The notes beneath the pieces were generated by a model. That model ran no database searches and was not told the origin of the DNA. It was given only the letters and a program-made list of their open reading frames with translations. A stretch of 64,000 nucleotides of DNA from the NCBI GenBank assembly GCA_024867545.1, contig JANFNE010000028.1, forward strand, positions 744,001 through 808,000, given 5' to 3'. Within the stretch, counting starts at the first letter, position 1, and the number at the start of each line of letters is the position of its first letter. Made by a program: the position numbers and the translations under genes. Below are positions 21,965 to 31,508 of the stretch, one piece after another. The DNA is from Phytopythium helicoides (lineage: Eukaryota; Oomycota; Peronosporomycetes; Pythiales; Pythiaceae).

Positions 21965-24634
21965 ATGAATGTGCCTGGGTCTCCATCCGTGCCTCGTTGT
22001 GGACGCAAGCGCCGGCGATGTGATGCAGCTTCAACAGTTGTGTGTCCTAACAATCAGGAATCTCTATACTTTCGAAAACGGACACTTGCTTGTCGTCGAT
22101 ACATTCCTACTCGTCGTGCTCGATTCCTGGTGATGCTGATCGGTTGTGGAATCGGCACGAGCGCAGTTTCGGTTGTCTCGGCTTCAATCACTGAGTTATC
22201 TTGGTCCTCGTCGTCATCGACATTTCCCGGCGAAGCGAGTGCTGTGGTCACGGACAATAATGGGAACATTATCGTATGTGGCACTTGGCGAGAGGTGTCA
22301 GCTTCGGCAGCAACATCTCACCGTCGCCCATATGTCAGCAAATATTCGCCCACGGGTGCGGAGCTATGGCGACTGGAATCCTGGGGAAATACTATGCACG
22401 GAGGTGACTGCGTCGCGGTTGATGTGGATGCAAGCGCGAGCATATATGTGGCGGTAAATGCGCCACCAAAAACAGCAGTATCGGCTCGTGGTGGAGACTT
22501 TTACATTTTCAAACTAGATGCAACTTTGGGAAAAGTGTTGTGGCGGCGAGATTTTGACGCAGCAGAAAAGTTTGATGAAGTAACGTCGATGCGAGCTGAT
22601 TTAGGTGGCGCTTTGTATGTTGGAGGTTTTTCTCGAGCTACAGCTATCCAGGCGGCTAGCAACCTCGACGGTTTTGTGCACAAGCTCGACGCAAGCACGG
22701 GCAATACAATGTGGATTCACGTGGTATCATCGCTCAACAACGGCGACGACCGAGTATTTGGAGTCGACTCGAACATTCTGTCCGGATCGGTCTTTTTTGT
22801 AGGTGATACAACGGGAACATTCACTCCAAGCGACCAGGAGGCATCGATACACCAGGGTGAGGATTTATTTATTCAGCGGGTAAACGCTCAGTCAGGGCAG
22901 GTGGAGTGGATTCGAATGATTGGACTGAATACGACGTCCGAGATCTGCCGTCTGTCAGCTGCAGCCATTTCAAGCACTAGCATCAACCCAGAAACTATCA
23001 CAAGACGAAGAGGAAACTGCGATGTTGTAGTGTCTCCTGACGCTACTCATCTTTTTGTTGTTGGAACGACAATCGGAGGATCTCTCTCAACAGATGTATT
23101 TGAACAGCGAGCGTTTCGGCGCGAGTGTGCGGCGTCAGCAACTACCTGTGCAAACTCCATTCTCGCACGGGTAGATTCACAGTTTGGCAACATCCAGTGG
23201 CTTCGACAGCTCGTTTCTTCTGCGAGCTCATCTGGAGAGCGCGCAGTTGTCGTACCATCCCAATCAAGCAAATCGAACGGCTTTGATGTCATAATGGTGG
23301 CACTCGCGGACGCAGGTTTCCTGAGCGCCGATGCAATGGAGCAGTTGGCAGTTCTTCGGCTGGCAGGATCCAATGGAGAAACTCTTTGGCTCAAAGATAT
23401 TGGCGACTCGGGTCCTGACCGCGCGGTGGCTCTAGCTGGTGTGTTTGCATCACGTCTGACACCAAACGGGAGCGATGAATCCGAAAAAGGCATCCAGAAT
23501 GAAGAACTTGTGTTGGCATTGCGAGCTGGAACACGTCGACGAGGTGAGACCAACGCCGTGACGACTACGCTGACAAAGTTAAGCGCTGGAGATGGTCGTT
23601 TAGAGCCTTTCTGTCGCGATGCCATCACGTTTGGAACGAACCAAACCATGGTGGTACGCCCTGTTGCGCAGATGCTCGTGGTCGCGCTACCAGTGTACTT
23701 GGTCGGCAGTATTCGTTGTACAGGCAGTAGTTTGTCACCTGTCAGCTACGAGACTCTCGATGGCACCGCTGCAGCCGGCATTGACTTCATCCAATCGAGT
23801 GGTGCCTTGCAACTTACATCGGCCACCGAGACAAATGGCCAGGCACAGATTGCTGAAGTTGCAGTGCAAGTCCTTCCTCTATCTTCTCCCGATCCCCAGC
23901 CTTCAGTGACGTTCATTGTTCGACTGCAAGCCTCTCCCGAGGCGACCGAGCTGGTTGAGCCGTTCGAGATGGCGATTTCCATTGAACCCTCTGCTCTGCT
24001 CGATCACGTCCAGGCAACCGTGAGTGATGGCTCGTTCTGGGAGCGGCTGACACAGTGGACGACCGCTGCCATCTCAGGAGCGTTAATGTTCGTGCTGTTC
24101 CTTCGTGTTTGCTGCTCGCGGAGACTGGCGTGGCTCCACCGTCAGCGCATGGAGTTCGAGTACAAAACTTTGCGCCTGCACGACGAGGTCCATGAGGATG
24201 ACTGCAACACTGCTGATGGCAGTCAACCAACAAGAACTCGATCTGGGCGTTGGTGGAGATGGCGACGTGGCAATGCGGGTCTTGACAAGCCTCGACAGCC
24301 CAGCTCCTCTACTGTCGGCTCTGTTGGGGTGACGCGGAAGCCTTCGGAAATCGAGACCATCATCAGCCATCAGGAACAGCCTGACGGCATCGAAGAGCCC
24401 GAGGAGATAGAGCTGCGGTCGCATCTGGCATCCATACAGAGCCTGAACGCATCGCTCGACCAGTGGCTAGCAGCGTCCGAGTCCGCTGGCGTCGAGGCTG
24501 CGGCTCGGCTCGACACTGATCGACCCCGTTCGTCACCGAGACATGGCGATCGTGCGCATCGTCCGCCAAAGCACCGCGGTCTCCGCTTGGCTCTGCGGTT
24601 GTCCGCATCGAAAAGTGGGAAAGCTACAAAGTAG
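21965..24634 (+). CDS. Large membrane protein with PQQ-like propeller and Calx-beta-like domain
   Basis: An intronless protein of 889 residues. After a basic N-terminus a hydrophobic stretch (RFLVMLIGCGIGTSAVSVVS) could be a signal anchor. The next 450 residues are propeller-like repeats (VDASASIYVAV, GGDFYIFKLDATLGKVLWRR, DGFVHKLDASTGNTMWIHVV, SILARVDSQFGNIQWLRQL), the pattern of PQQ-like/SBBP repeats. A Calx-beta-like unit follows (VSYETLDGTAAAGIDFIQSS). One transmembrane helix lies near residue 710 (WTTAAISGALMFVLFLRVCC) and a cytoplasmic tail is rich in Ser, Arg and Glu. A cell-surface protein is inferred. An in-frame ATG at 21899 would add 22 residues. I recognise no named family; ligand and role are unknown. 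Confidence 0.75.
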   Translation: MNVPGSPSVPRCGRKRRRCDAASTVVCPNNQESLYFRKRTLACRRYIPTRRARFLVMLIGCGIGTSAVSVVSASITELSWSSSSSTFPGEASAVVTDNNGNIIVCGTWREVSASAATSHRRPYVSKYSPTGAELWRLESWGNTMHGGDCVAVDVDASASIYVAVNAPPKTAVSARGGDFYIFKLDATLGKVLWRRDFDAAEKFDEVTSMRADLGGALYVGGFSRATAIQAASNLDGFVHKLDASTGNTMWIHVVSSLNNGDDRVFGVDSNILSGSVFFVGDTTGTFTPSDQEASIHQGEDLFIQRVNAQSGQVEWIRMIGLNTTSEICRLSAAAISSTSINPETITRRRGNCDVVVSPDATHLFVVGTTIGGSLSTDVFEQRAFRRECAASATTCANSILARVDSQFGNIQWLRQLVSSASSSGERAVVVPSQSSKSNGFDVIMVALADAGFLSADAMEQLAVLRLAGSNGETLWLKDIGDSGPDRAVALAGVFASRLTPNGSDESEKGIQNEELVLALRAGTRRRGETNAVTTTLTKLSAGDGRLEPFCRDAITFGTNQTMVVRPVAQMLVVALPVYLVGSIRCTGSSLSPVSYETLDGTAAAGIDFIQSSGALQLTSATETNGQAQIAEVAVQVLPLSSPDPQPSVTFIVRLQASPEATELVEPFEMAISIEPSALLDHVQATVSDGSFWERLTQWTTAAISGALMFVLFLRVCCSRRLAWLHRQRMEFEYKTLRLHDEVHEDDCNTADGSQPTRTRSGRWWRWRRGNAGLDKPRQPSSSTVGSVGVTRKPSEIETIISHQEQPDGIEEPEEIELRSHLASIQSLNASLDQWLAASESAGVEAAARLDTDRPRSSPRHGDRAHRPPKHRGLRLALRLSASKSGKATK

Positions 24635-24747
24635 AAAAAGCACAGAGAGGTGGTGTTGGTTCATGTGGTTTGTTTGTTTGTTTTTGCATTACGTTGCTGG
24701 CCGCCTGGGAAGGCGGGCAGGCTCACTCTCACGGCCGGACGGATAGA

Positions 24748-25959
24748 TCAGATCTTGTTCTTGTAGAAGACGACCTTGCCGTCGTCCTCGACGAACTTGC
24801 AGTAGCGGTAGCTGCGCCAGAGCGCGATCGGCACGGGCGTGTCGTCCTTGAGGTAGAAGCGGCCGAGGATGGGCTTGATGGCCTCGGTGGCCTCCGCAGC
24901 GTGGTAGAAGGGCATCTTGGAGAAGATGTGGTGCGTCACGTGCGTGTCCACGATGTGGTGCACGACCGAGTCGAGGTAGCTGCCGAAGGAGCGGTCGACC
25001 GTGCAGAGCGCGCCGCGCAGCCAGTTCCACTCGCCCTCACGGAAGTGCGGAATGTACGTGTCCGTGTGCTGTAGGTACGTGATGAGCACGAGGTAGGCGT
25101 TGACGATCATGTAGGGGATGAAGTAGAACTTGACCATGACCGGGAACGAGAAGGTGTAGGTGAGCGCGCCGAGCACGGTGAGCGCGATCACCATGAAGAT
25201 GTCGCTGAGCACGATCATCCAGCGCTCGCGCGGCGAGTAGATGGCCGAGTACGGGTTGAAGTGGCTGTGGGGCTTGTCGTAGTACTTGGCGGGGCCCGTG
25301 GCGTTGAAGAAGAGGTATCCAGGCATCCATCCGACGATGAGCATGAAGGCGATGCGGTAGAGCTGGTACAGCGGCGAGTCCTCGAGGTTCTCGTTCCACG
25401 TGTGCTTGATCTGCGAGCGCGTGACAGGCACGAAGACCTCGTCGTTCTCGCAGCTGCCCGTGTTGGAGTGGTGCTTGCGGTGCGAGATGCGCCAGCTGTG
25501 GTAAGGCACGAGCAGCGCCGAGTGGAGCACGAGGCCGATGAGGTTGTTGACAACCTCGGAGGAGCAGTAGGCCTGGTGCCCGCACTCGTGGGCGACGACC
25601 CAGACGCCCGTGAGGTAGCTGCCCTGGAAGAACCAGTAGACGGCCCAGAGCGCGTAGCGCGCGGCCGCGGGGAGCGCGAGCGCCTCGTCGTCGATGTAGG
25701 ACGCGGCGTAGAAGAGCGCGGCGCAGGTGAGCACGTTCTTGACCATGTAGTAGGAGGAGCGCAGGAAGGAGCGCTCGAAGCAGTGCGGCGGGATGGCGGC
25801 GCGCAGCTCCTTGATGGAGAAGTGCGGCATGTCGAGCGGCAGCGGCGCCGGCGCGCCTTCCACGTGGCGGTAGCCGGCCTCGGCCAGGCGGCGCTGGGTC
25901 TGCTCGCCTGCGGCGGCCTTGGCGGCCGGGCCCTCGGTCTCCGGGTTCAGGATCGCCAT
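24748..25959 (-). CDS. Delta-12-type fatty acid desaturase (FAD2-like)
   Basis: An intronless 403-residue integral membrane desaturase. The three histidine boxes are HECGH (residues 124-128), HRKHH (160-164) and HVTHH (340-344), which bind the di-iron centre. Four or more hydrophobic segments surround them (YALWAVYWFFQGSYLTGVWV; IVLSDIFMVIALTVLGALTY). The HECGH/HRKHH/HVTHH set and the length match plant FAD2 and oomycete/fungal delta-12 oleate desaturases, which act in the ER on acyl lipids with cytochrome b5. An omega-3 desaturase is the main alternative; boxes alone do not separate them. The product would start the route to polyunsaturated fatty acids, for which oomycetes are known. Confidence 0.92.
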   Translation of the reverse strand: MAILNPETEGPAAKAAAGEQTQRRLAEAGYRHVEGAPAPLPLDMPHFSIKELRAAIPPHCFERSFLRSSYYMVKNVLTCAALFYAASYIDDEALALPAAARYALWAVYWFFQGSYLTGVWVVAHECGHQAYCSSEVVNNLIGLVLHSALLVPYHSWRISHRKHHSNTGSCENDEVFVPVTRSQIKHTWNENLEDSPLYQLYRIAFMLIVGWMPGYLFFNATGPAKYYDKPHSHFNPYSAIYSPRERWMIVLSDIFMVIALTVLGALTYTFSFPVMVKFYFIPYMIVNAYLVLITYLQHTDTYIPHFREGEWNWLRGALCTVDRSFGSYLDSVVHHIVDTHVTHHIFSKMPFYHAAEATEAIKPILGRFYLKDDTPVPIALWRSYRYCKFVEDDGKVVFYKNKI

Positions 25960-26870
25960 GCTCGGGGCGTCGGTCGGCTGCAGGCGGCTGCAAAAGCGCG
26001 AATGAGCCGCGCGGACCGCCCGAACGCGCTGCGCGTGGCTGTCGTGCGTCGCCCTCGCCCTGCGAGACGCATGAGCAGCCAGCAGAAACAGACGGGCGAG
26101 CGCCTACGGTACGGTACGGGCCCACCGATAACGCCGACGGCACTGCTCGCCGGCGCCTACGACAGCGGCGGTGCTGGATGGACGCCCGCCGCTCCTCCCT
26201 AGCGTCAGGCCCCGCAGGGTCGTGATGTCATTGCGCCTGCTCGGCGAGGATCGCGGGTTCGGGCCGAAGGTTTCGGGAAAACGGGTTTGAGATGACCCGG
26301 ACAGGAAGGTTTGGATTGTTGAATCCGCTAGTGCACTCGGGTCGGGTTTGGTCCTGGAGATAGCATGAAACCCACCCAGTAACTCGCACCGACATCGATG
26401 GTCCCACGTGAAAATGGTTGGCCACCTCATCATCATCACGGACGCTCTTCCTGGATTGCTCTCGCTGATGCTGGATGAGCTTTGTCTAGCATCTCGGAGC
26501 CGTTCATCGCCCTGCTGGAACTCCATCGAGTCCAATGCGGGTTCCGCGTAGCGGGCGATTGAACCGTGGCCCATGGCAAAATGCAAAGTTTGGGAGTGGG
26601 GATGGAGGGCCGGAATCTCAAGATGGATACAACTAGTCGGAAACTCATGTCAGACTTCCCCACCAGACTGGTGCGTAGAGATCGCAATGGCCATGGACAA
26701 GTCCGCGGCCTTCCTAGTGCTACGCACCGGTTCGACGCAAAGATGAAAGAAAAAGGGGAGATTCCGACCAGGAGAGAGAAAGATGGGGCTCGTGACAGCT
26801 CCGCCTACATGCCTAACGATGATTTCGCTCAGCTGCCCTCTGATCGATAATTTACATCACTGCAGTGCTG
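25960..26870. other. Intergenic stretch, desaturase promoter side
   Basis: Upstream of the desaturase start; I see no convincing gene. A 94-codon open frame at 26566-26850 (+) has no recognisable motif and is Arg/Lys/Ser-rich without domain features. Confidence 0.4.
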
Positions 26871-26879
26871 TAGCTAAGA

Positions 26880-27655
26880 GTTGTTGAGCAACTCACCCTT
26901 CGAGATCAAAAACAGCAGCTCTTGCCCGTATGCGAGAGGCTCTTGAAGTGAAAGGAAAGAGTTAGTGCAGGAGTCTGCCGTCTCGGAGTGGGCACCCATT
27001 CTCTGCACAAAGTGGGGCAGCTCACGCTCGTCCATCGCTTTCGCGTTCACAAACGACCGTTGTGGATTCGGCGTCCTGGACTCTCCTGCTGTACTCAGTT
27101 GAGCTTGCTAGCGTTACACTGGATCAGATCAATACGCGTGGCTGGAGAGCGCAGACGCCCTTGCCTGCTAAACTCATGGGTGGAAGCCCCTTCCATGGGC
27201 CGAAAGCCTTCAGGGGATTTGCTCTCGACCATCACCAGGAGAAAGTCGGTGCCTTTGATGAAGCTTTTCCTGCGGTAGCTTCTGAGGGGACGTCAGCTAC
27301 ATGTTGTCTCGATCTCCTGTGGTTGCTTCGTCGTCTAGGCAGTCAAAGTGGAGAGGTAGATAGAGCAGTTGAAGTTGACGAGCAATGTGTCGTCCAGAAG
27401 CACGAGAGCAGCAACTTCAAAGGTGACGAGCCTTTGTCGCTTCATCGGGCTTGGTCTGGAGACCTGTCCTTGGCAAGAATGGCGTTGTCGCGACGACGCC
27501 TTGCGCGGCTCGGTGCTCAATGGCGAAGCCAATCTACATCCTGCTGAAGGGCGCCGCTCTGCCAAAAGCAAGCCAGACCTCCAGGTCCAGCGCTGCCAGC
27601 TCCAATTGCGAAACTGCAAGAGAGAAAACAAAAAAAAAAATCTACCGACGGCCAT
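26880..27655 (-). pseudogene. Possible decayed or unrecognised spliced gene
   Basis: On the minus strand several pieces look like exons but do not join into one frame. A strong acceptor (T-rich run then TCTCTCTTGCAG) near 27620 is followed by SQLELAALDLEVWLAFGRA, interrupted by TAG, then IEHRAAQGVVATTPFLPR. Further down comes SFIKGTDFLLVMVESKSPEG (near 27240) and FVNAKAMDERELPHFVQRM (near 27040), the last followed by an intron-like GTGCCC...CTAACTCTTTCCTTTCACTTCAAG and EPLAYGQELLFLISK. The composition is protein-like but stops and frame changes are present. I do not recognise the family. A broken host gene or a gene with introns I cannot place are both possible. Confidence 0.25.
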
Positions 27656-27803
27656 CAAGCCTGCACCATTGTCGAGCCCAACAGAGGCTTGGCTCGAATG
27701 AAGATGCTAGTCCCTGCGATTCGGGACCCAGCGACAAGAGCATTCACTCGTTCAGCGCCGAATTCCGCATGTGATGTGATCAACCTCTTGTCACTCGCCG
27801 CGG

Positions 27804-27846
27804 AGACGGTCGGACCGGTCCGGCGCCGGTCCAGACCGGTCCGGGT
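27804..27846. promoter_or_regulatory. Palindromic GGTCC cluster upstream of eL36
   Basis: A perfect 12-base palindrome CGGACCGGTCCG (27811-27822) is followed by two more copies of CCGGTCC (27826-27832 and 27836-27842). It ends about 140 bp before the eL36 ATG. A transcription-factor site is an inference from symmetry and position. Confidence 0.3.
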
Positions 27847-27981
27847 GATAAAACACCTCGTATTCGAGGTTTTTCGCGGTAACCAGTGGTTGGCCGGCCG
27901 CGGGAAATGTGGCGGCGAGATGGCGGCGGCGGCTGGAGATGGCGCTTTAGTTCGGTTCTTTAAGACTTTTCGGAAGCAAAA

Positions 27982-28442
27982 ATGTCCTCCACTGGAATCG
28001 CCGTGGGCCTCAACAAGGGCTACCCTGTCAACAAGAAGCAGGTGGCCGCGCGCCCGGCCTCGAAGAAGGGCGTACGTTTGCGTGTGTGTCCTGGTGTGGC
28101 GGGAGGAGCGCGGCACTAACGGTCGACTCGACGGTTGGCAGCGCGCCGGCAAGAAGACGACGCTCGTGCGCAGCGTGATCCGCGAGGTCGTGGGCCTCAT
28201 GCCGTACGAGAAGCGCATCCTTGATATGATCAAGAGCGGCGGCTCGTCGGCGGAGAAGCGCATCTACAAGTTCTCCAAGAAGCGCGTACGTGGCTGACGC
28301 GCGTGGCTGCGCACTGGCGATCTGGTACTCACCCTGCTTGTTCGCGGCTCCACAGCTCGGCACGCACCGCCGTGCGCTCCAGAAGCGCGAGGAGATGAAG
28401 GCGTACTACGCCGCCCAGCGCGCCAAGCAGGCCCACGCCTAG
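27982..28442 (+). CDS. RPL36: 60S ribosomal protein eL36
   Basis: Three short exons. Exon 1 has 30 codons (MSSTGIAVGLNKGYPVNKKQ...), exon 2 gives RAGKKTTLVRSVIREVVGLM and PYEKRILDMIKSG, exon 3 gives LGTHRRALQKREEMK, ending KQAHA. The AVGLNKG start, the IREVVG-PYEKR block, the KRIYKFSKKR stretch and the KR(V/L)GTHxRAxxKREE block are family signatures. Introns start GTACGTTTGC and GTACGTGGCT and are both phase 0. Length (about 103 residues) is as usual. eL36 is a structural protein of the large cytosolic subunit. Confidence 0.95.
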
Positions 28443-29057
28443 GCGCGCGCTCTCGGAACCGACGATAGGAAACACAGGGATTCCAGCACGGCGGCGCTAG
28501 CGCGCGCGCCCGGCGGCCCTCGGCGGCGCTAGCGCCAGCTGGCGGCTGCGGGGCTCCGCGCGCGCTGGATGCGGGCGGCGGCGAGCTCGTGGCACGCGGC
28601 TGCGCGCGCCTCGACTCTCTGTCTTCTTCATTATTTCGAAAATAAAAGGATCGCGATCACTGCTTCTGCCCCGGCGCGCTCTTCCTCGCTCGTCTCCGCG
28701 ACTCGCGGCCTGCAGGCTCCAGCGCGCCGCCTCGCGCCTCCCCAACAGCTGCGCCGGCGATCCTGACAGCGGCGCGGAGGGCACCCAACGGTTCGCCCAC
28801 CCGCTCTCTGCCCCGCGACGCTCCGGCGCCGCCATTCGGGCGAACCTTCCGGCCTGGAATAGCGCCGAGCAGCCCGCCAGTCGCTTTAAATACCGGCGCC
28901 CCCGAGTCCTGTGCGCCGCCGAAATAGCCGCGCGGGGCGAGGGCGGGAGGCAGCTGGCAGTCCGCCGCCGCCCTCGCCGTCTTGTCGGCCGCCTCGCCGC
29001 AGCATCCGCCTAGGGCTCGGCGCGGCCCGTCATTTCGCGCGCGCCGGCCGGGAAAAG
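28443..29057. other. GC-rich promoter region of the phosphodiesterase gene
   Basis: This is 615 bp of very GC-rich sequence with the 10-mer GGCGGCGCTA repeated around 28490 and 28522 and a TATA-like TTTAAATA near 28884-28891, about 170 bp before the phosphodiesterase ATG. An upstream in-frame ATG (28911) would add 49 low-complexity Arg/Pro residues and is not favoured. No other gene is seen. Confidence 0.45.
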
Positions 29058-31326
29058 ATGGGGCTGCTGGTCACCGAGCAAAAGCGCCGCGCGCTGCTGC
29101 ACTCCATGGCCGAGCTCGCGCGCCGATCGGGCGGCCAGGTACTCGGCGCGACCGGCGCCAACGCCGCCGCCGGCACTAGCGCCAGAGACCAGCTGCCGTG
29201 CAAGACCGAGTCCTTCCGCGCCATCTTCCCGTCCGACACGGCCACGCCCATGGCTCCTCCAGTGACCATGTCCATGACTTCAACTTCCACGTCTACTGCT
29301 GCCTCGGCTACCTCGACTGCCGTGCCGACCGAAGGCACGGCTGCGAACCTTCCCGTGAGTCGGCCGTCGCTCTCAGTGTCCATATCGGTGCCCAACCTTG
29401 CCGCCATGAACCCCGAGTCGCCGGCCCACAGCCCAAGAGGAAGTGCAACGTCGCCCAACAGTGACACAGCCACGGACGAGTCCATCATGTTCGCGGTCGC
29501 GCTGCTGCGGAGACTGCAGCAGTGCGCAGAGACCAGTGCCCAAGGGGAGGCGCTGGTCAAGCGAGACGAGGTCGACCAGATCCTGCAGGGCTTCTCCAAG
29601 GCGCTCGAGTCTGTCTCGACCACGTGGGACGAGCAACGGGTAATGCCAGCCGTGATGCGCTCGTTTTGCTATGGAGGTGCTAACACGAGCCCATGCTGGC
29701 TGCTGACAGGTCGAGGACGCTATGCAAAAGCTCTTCCAGTCGCACGCCAACGTCTTCGACGAGAGCATGCAGAACTTCTTTATTCAGAACTACCTGCACG
29801 AGTCCGACTGCGCCAAGACTTTCCGCACGGCACTGCGACGCACGAGCATGCTGCGCCGCTGTCTGCTTGCCATGTATCCAACCGAGAAGGCCTCGCGGTC
29901 GCTGGCGGCGAAACGTTGGAGCGCGGCCATCGCCAGTGTGACCCAAAAAGACTCAGCCGCCAATGCTGTGGACGCGATTGACGTGAAAGATCCGTCCATG
30001 CTGCAGGCCGTCAAGAACGAGCTGGCGAGACTCCACTCGTGGAACTTCAACGTATTCCTGGTGAGAGGAGCAGTCTCGATCTGTGGTGTGTTTCTGAACT
30101 AACGGGAGTGCCACTCCAGGTGGCCGATGCCGCGCCTGCTCAAGTGCTAACAATCATAGGCAAGACGCTGCTTGAACAATATGATTTTTGCTGTCACTTC
30201 CGTTCGTCCAAGACTCGACTCTACGGCTTCTTGCGACAGTACGTTACCCGTGCGCTGCGGTCGCTTCTGCTCCCCAGATCCCTGACATCACCTACCTCAT
30301 CACTAGGATCGAGCAAAAGTATCACAGCCACCCGTACCACAACGGTTCGTCGCCTTGTGCTTGTCTGGTCGTCCGCTTCTCGTTGACTAACTCTAAACTT
30401 TGCTCCGTGCGGACAGCAATCCACGCATCGGACGTCACGCAGACCATCAACCACTTCATGAAAGTGGGCTCGTTGGGGGAGTGGTTCTCTCCTCGTACCA
30501 AGTGTGCCGCACTGCTCGCTGCAATTATTCACGACGTCGGTCACACCAGCTACACCAACAACTTCCACATCGCCATCAACGATGACCTGGCCATTCAGTA
30601 TGTGTATCGGTCTCCACTTGAGCATATGCACTGCGCACTTGCCTTCCAGCTGCTGCGAGACGCCAACTATAACATTCTGGATGGCTTGACCAAGATTGAG
30701 CAGCTGGAAGTCCGCAACCTCATCACCGACATGGTGCTCGCGACCGACAATAGTGTACACTCCGCATACTTAGCCAAGCTGGAATCGCTCGTCCGCAGGT
30801 TGGTTTGTCTTGGTCCATCAGTCCCTCAACAATACTTGACCTAACGCGATCTGTAGGACTCGAGACGAAGCGTGGAAGCAGCCAGATGCAGATGATGAGA
30901 AACTGATCCTTCAGGTTCGCGCGTGTTTCCCCGCTTGGCAAATCTTAAACCGTTTGGTTCTAACCCAGCTCCATGGCCATGCAGATGGCGTTACATGCTG
31001 CTGATGTGTCCAACCCGGCAAAGCTCATGCCGATCTGCAAACGATGGGCGCGACTGATCAAGGACGAGTTCTATTTGCAAGGCGACAAAGAGCGCGAGCT
31101 CATGTTACCCGTGAGTGTGGGGTACGACCGAAGGAACCCCATCCCAGTCGAGAAGCTGCAAGCAGGGTTCATCATCGGCATCGTGCGTCCTCTATTTGCC
31201 GCTATGAGCCAGTTGCCGAACGCACATTTGGATCACTGCGTCGCTCAGCTGGACGAGAACCTGAGTCATTGGCAGCGCGAGATCGAGCGCAATCAACCTA
31301 AACCACCTGCCGACGGCAACACTTAG
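29058..31326 (+). CDS. Class I 3',5'-cyclic nucleotide phosphodiesterase
   Basis: At least seven exons. The N-terminal 200 residues are Ser/Thr-rich; a helical region follows (EDAMQKLFQSHANVFDESMQ; FIQNYLHESDCAKTFRTALR). The catalytic domain holds the metal-binding signatures HNAIHASDVTQ (the H-N-x-x-H-A-x-D-V motif, rebuilt across an intron starting GTTCGTCGCC), HDVGHTSYTNNFHI, and LHAADVSNPAK, plus the conserved Gln in LQAGFIIGIVRPLF that contacts the purine. Class I PDEs hydrolyse cAMP and/or cGMP; sequence does not show which. No transmembrane or GAF domain is visible. Exons around 30060-30340 are short and boundaries approximate. It is convergent with FANCI, 180 bp apart. Confidence 0.9.
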
Positions 31327-31508
31327 CTCAGGACACCTCTTCTCTTCATTTCCTCATCACCTGTCGTCGGTAGCCGCACATGAGTTGAGATCGAGCCACG
31401 GGTCGCGATTGGAGCGGCGTAAGTAAGTGGTAGGGCGATTATGAACCGTAGGCAGTAGTAACACGGCGCTTAGGCTTTTGTTCATCCTTCTGTTGAATCG
31501 CTCTGATG

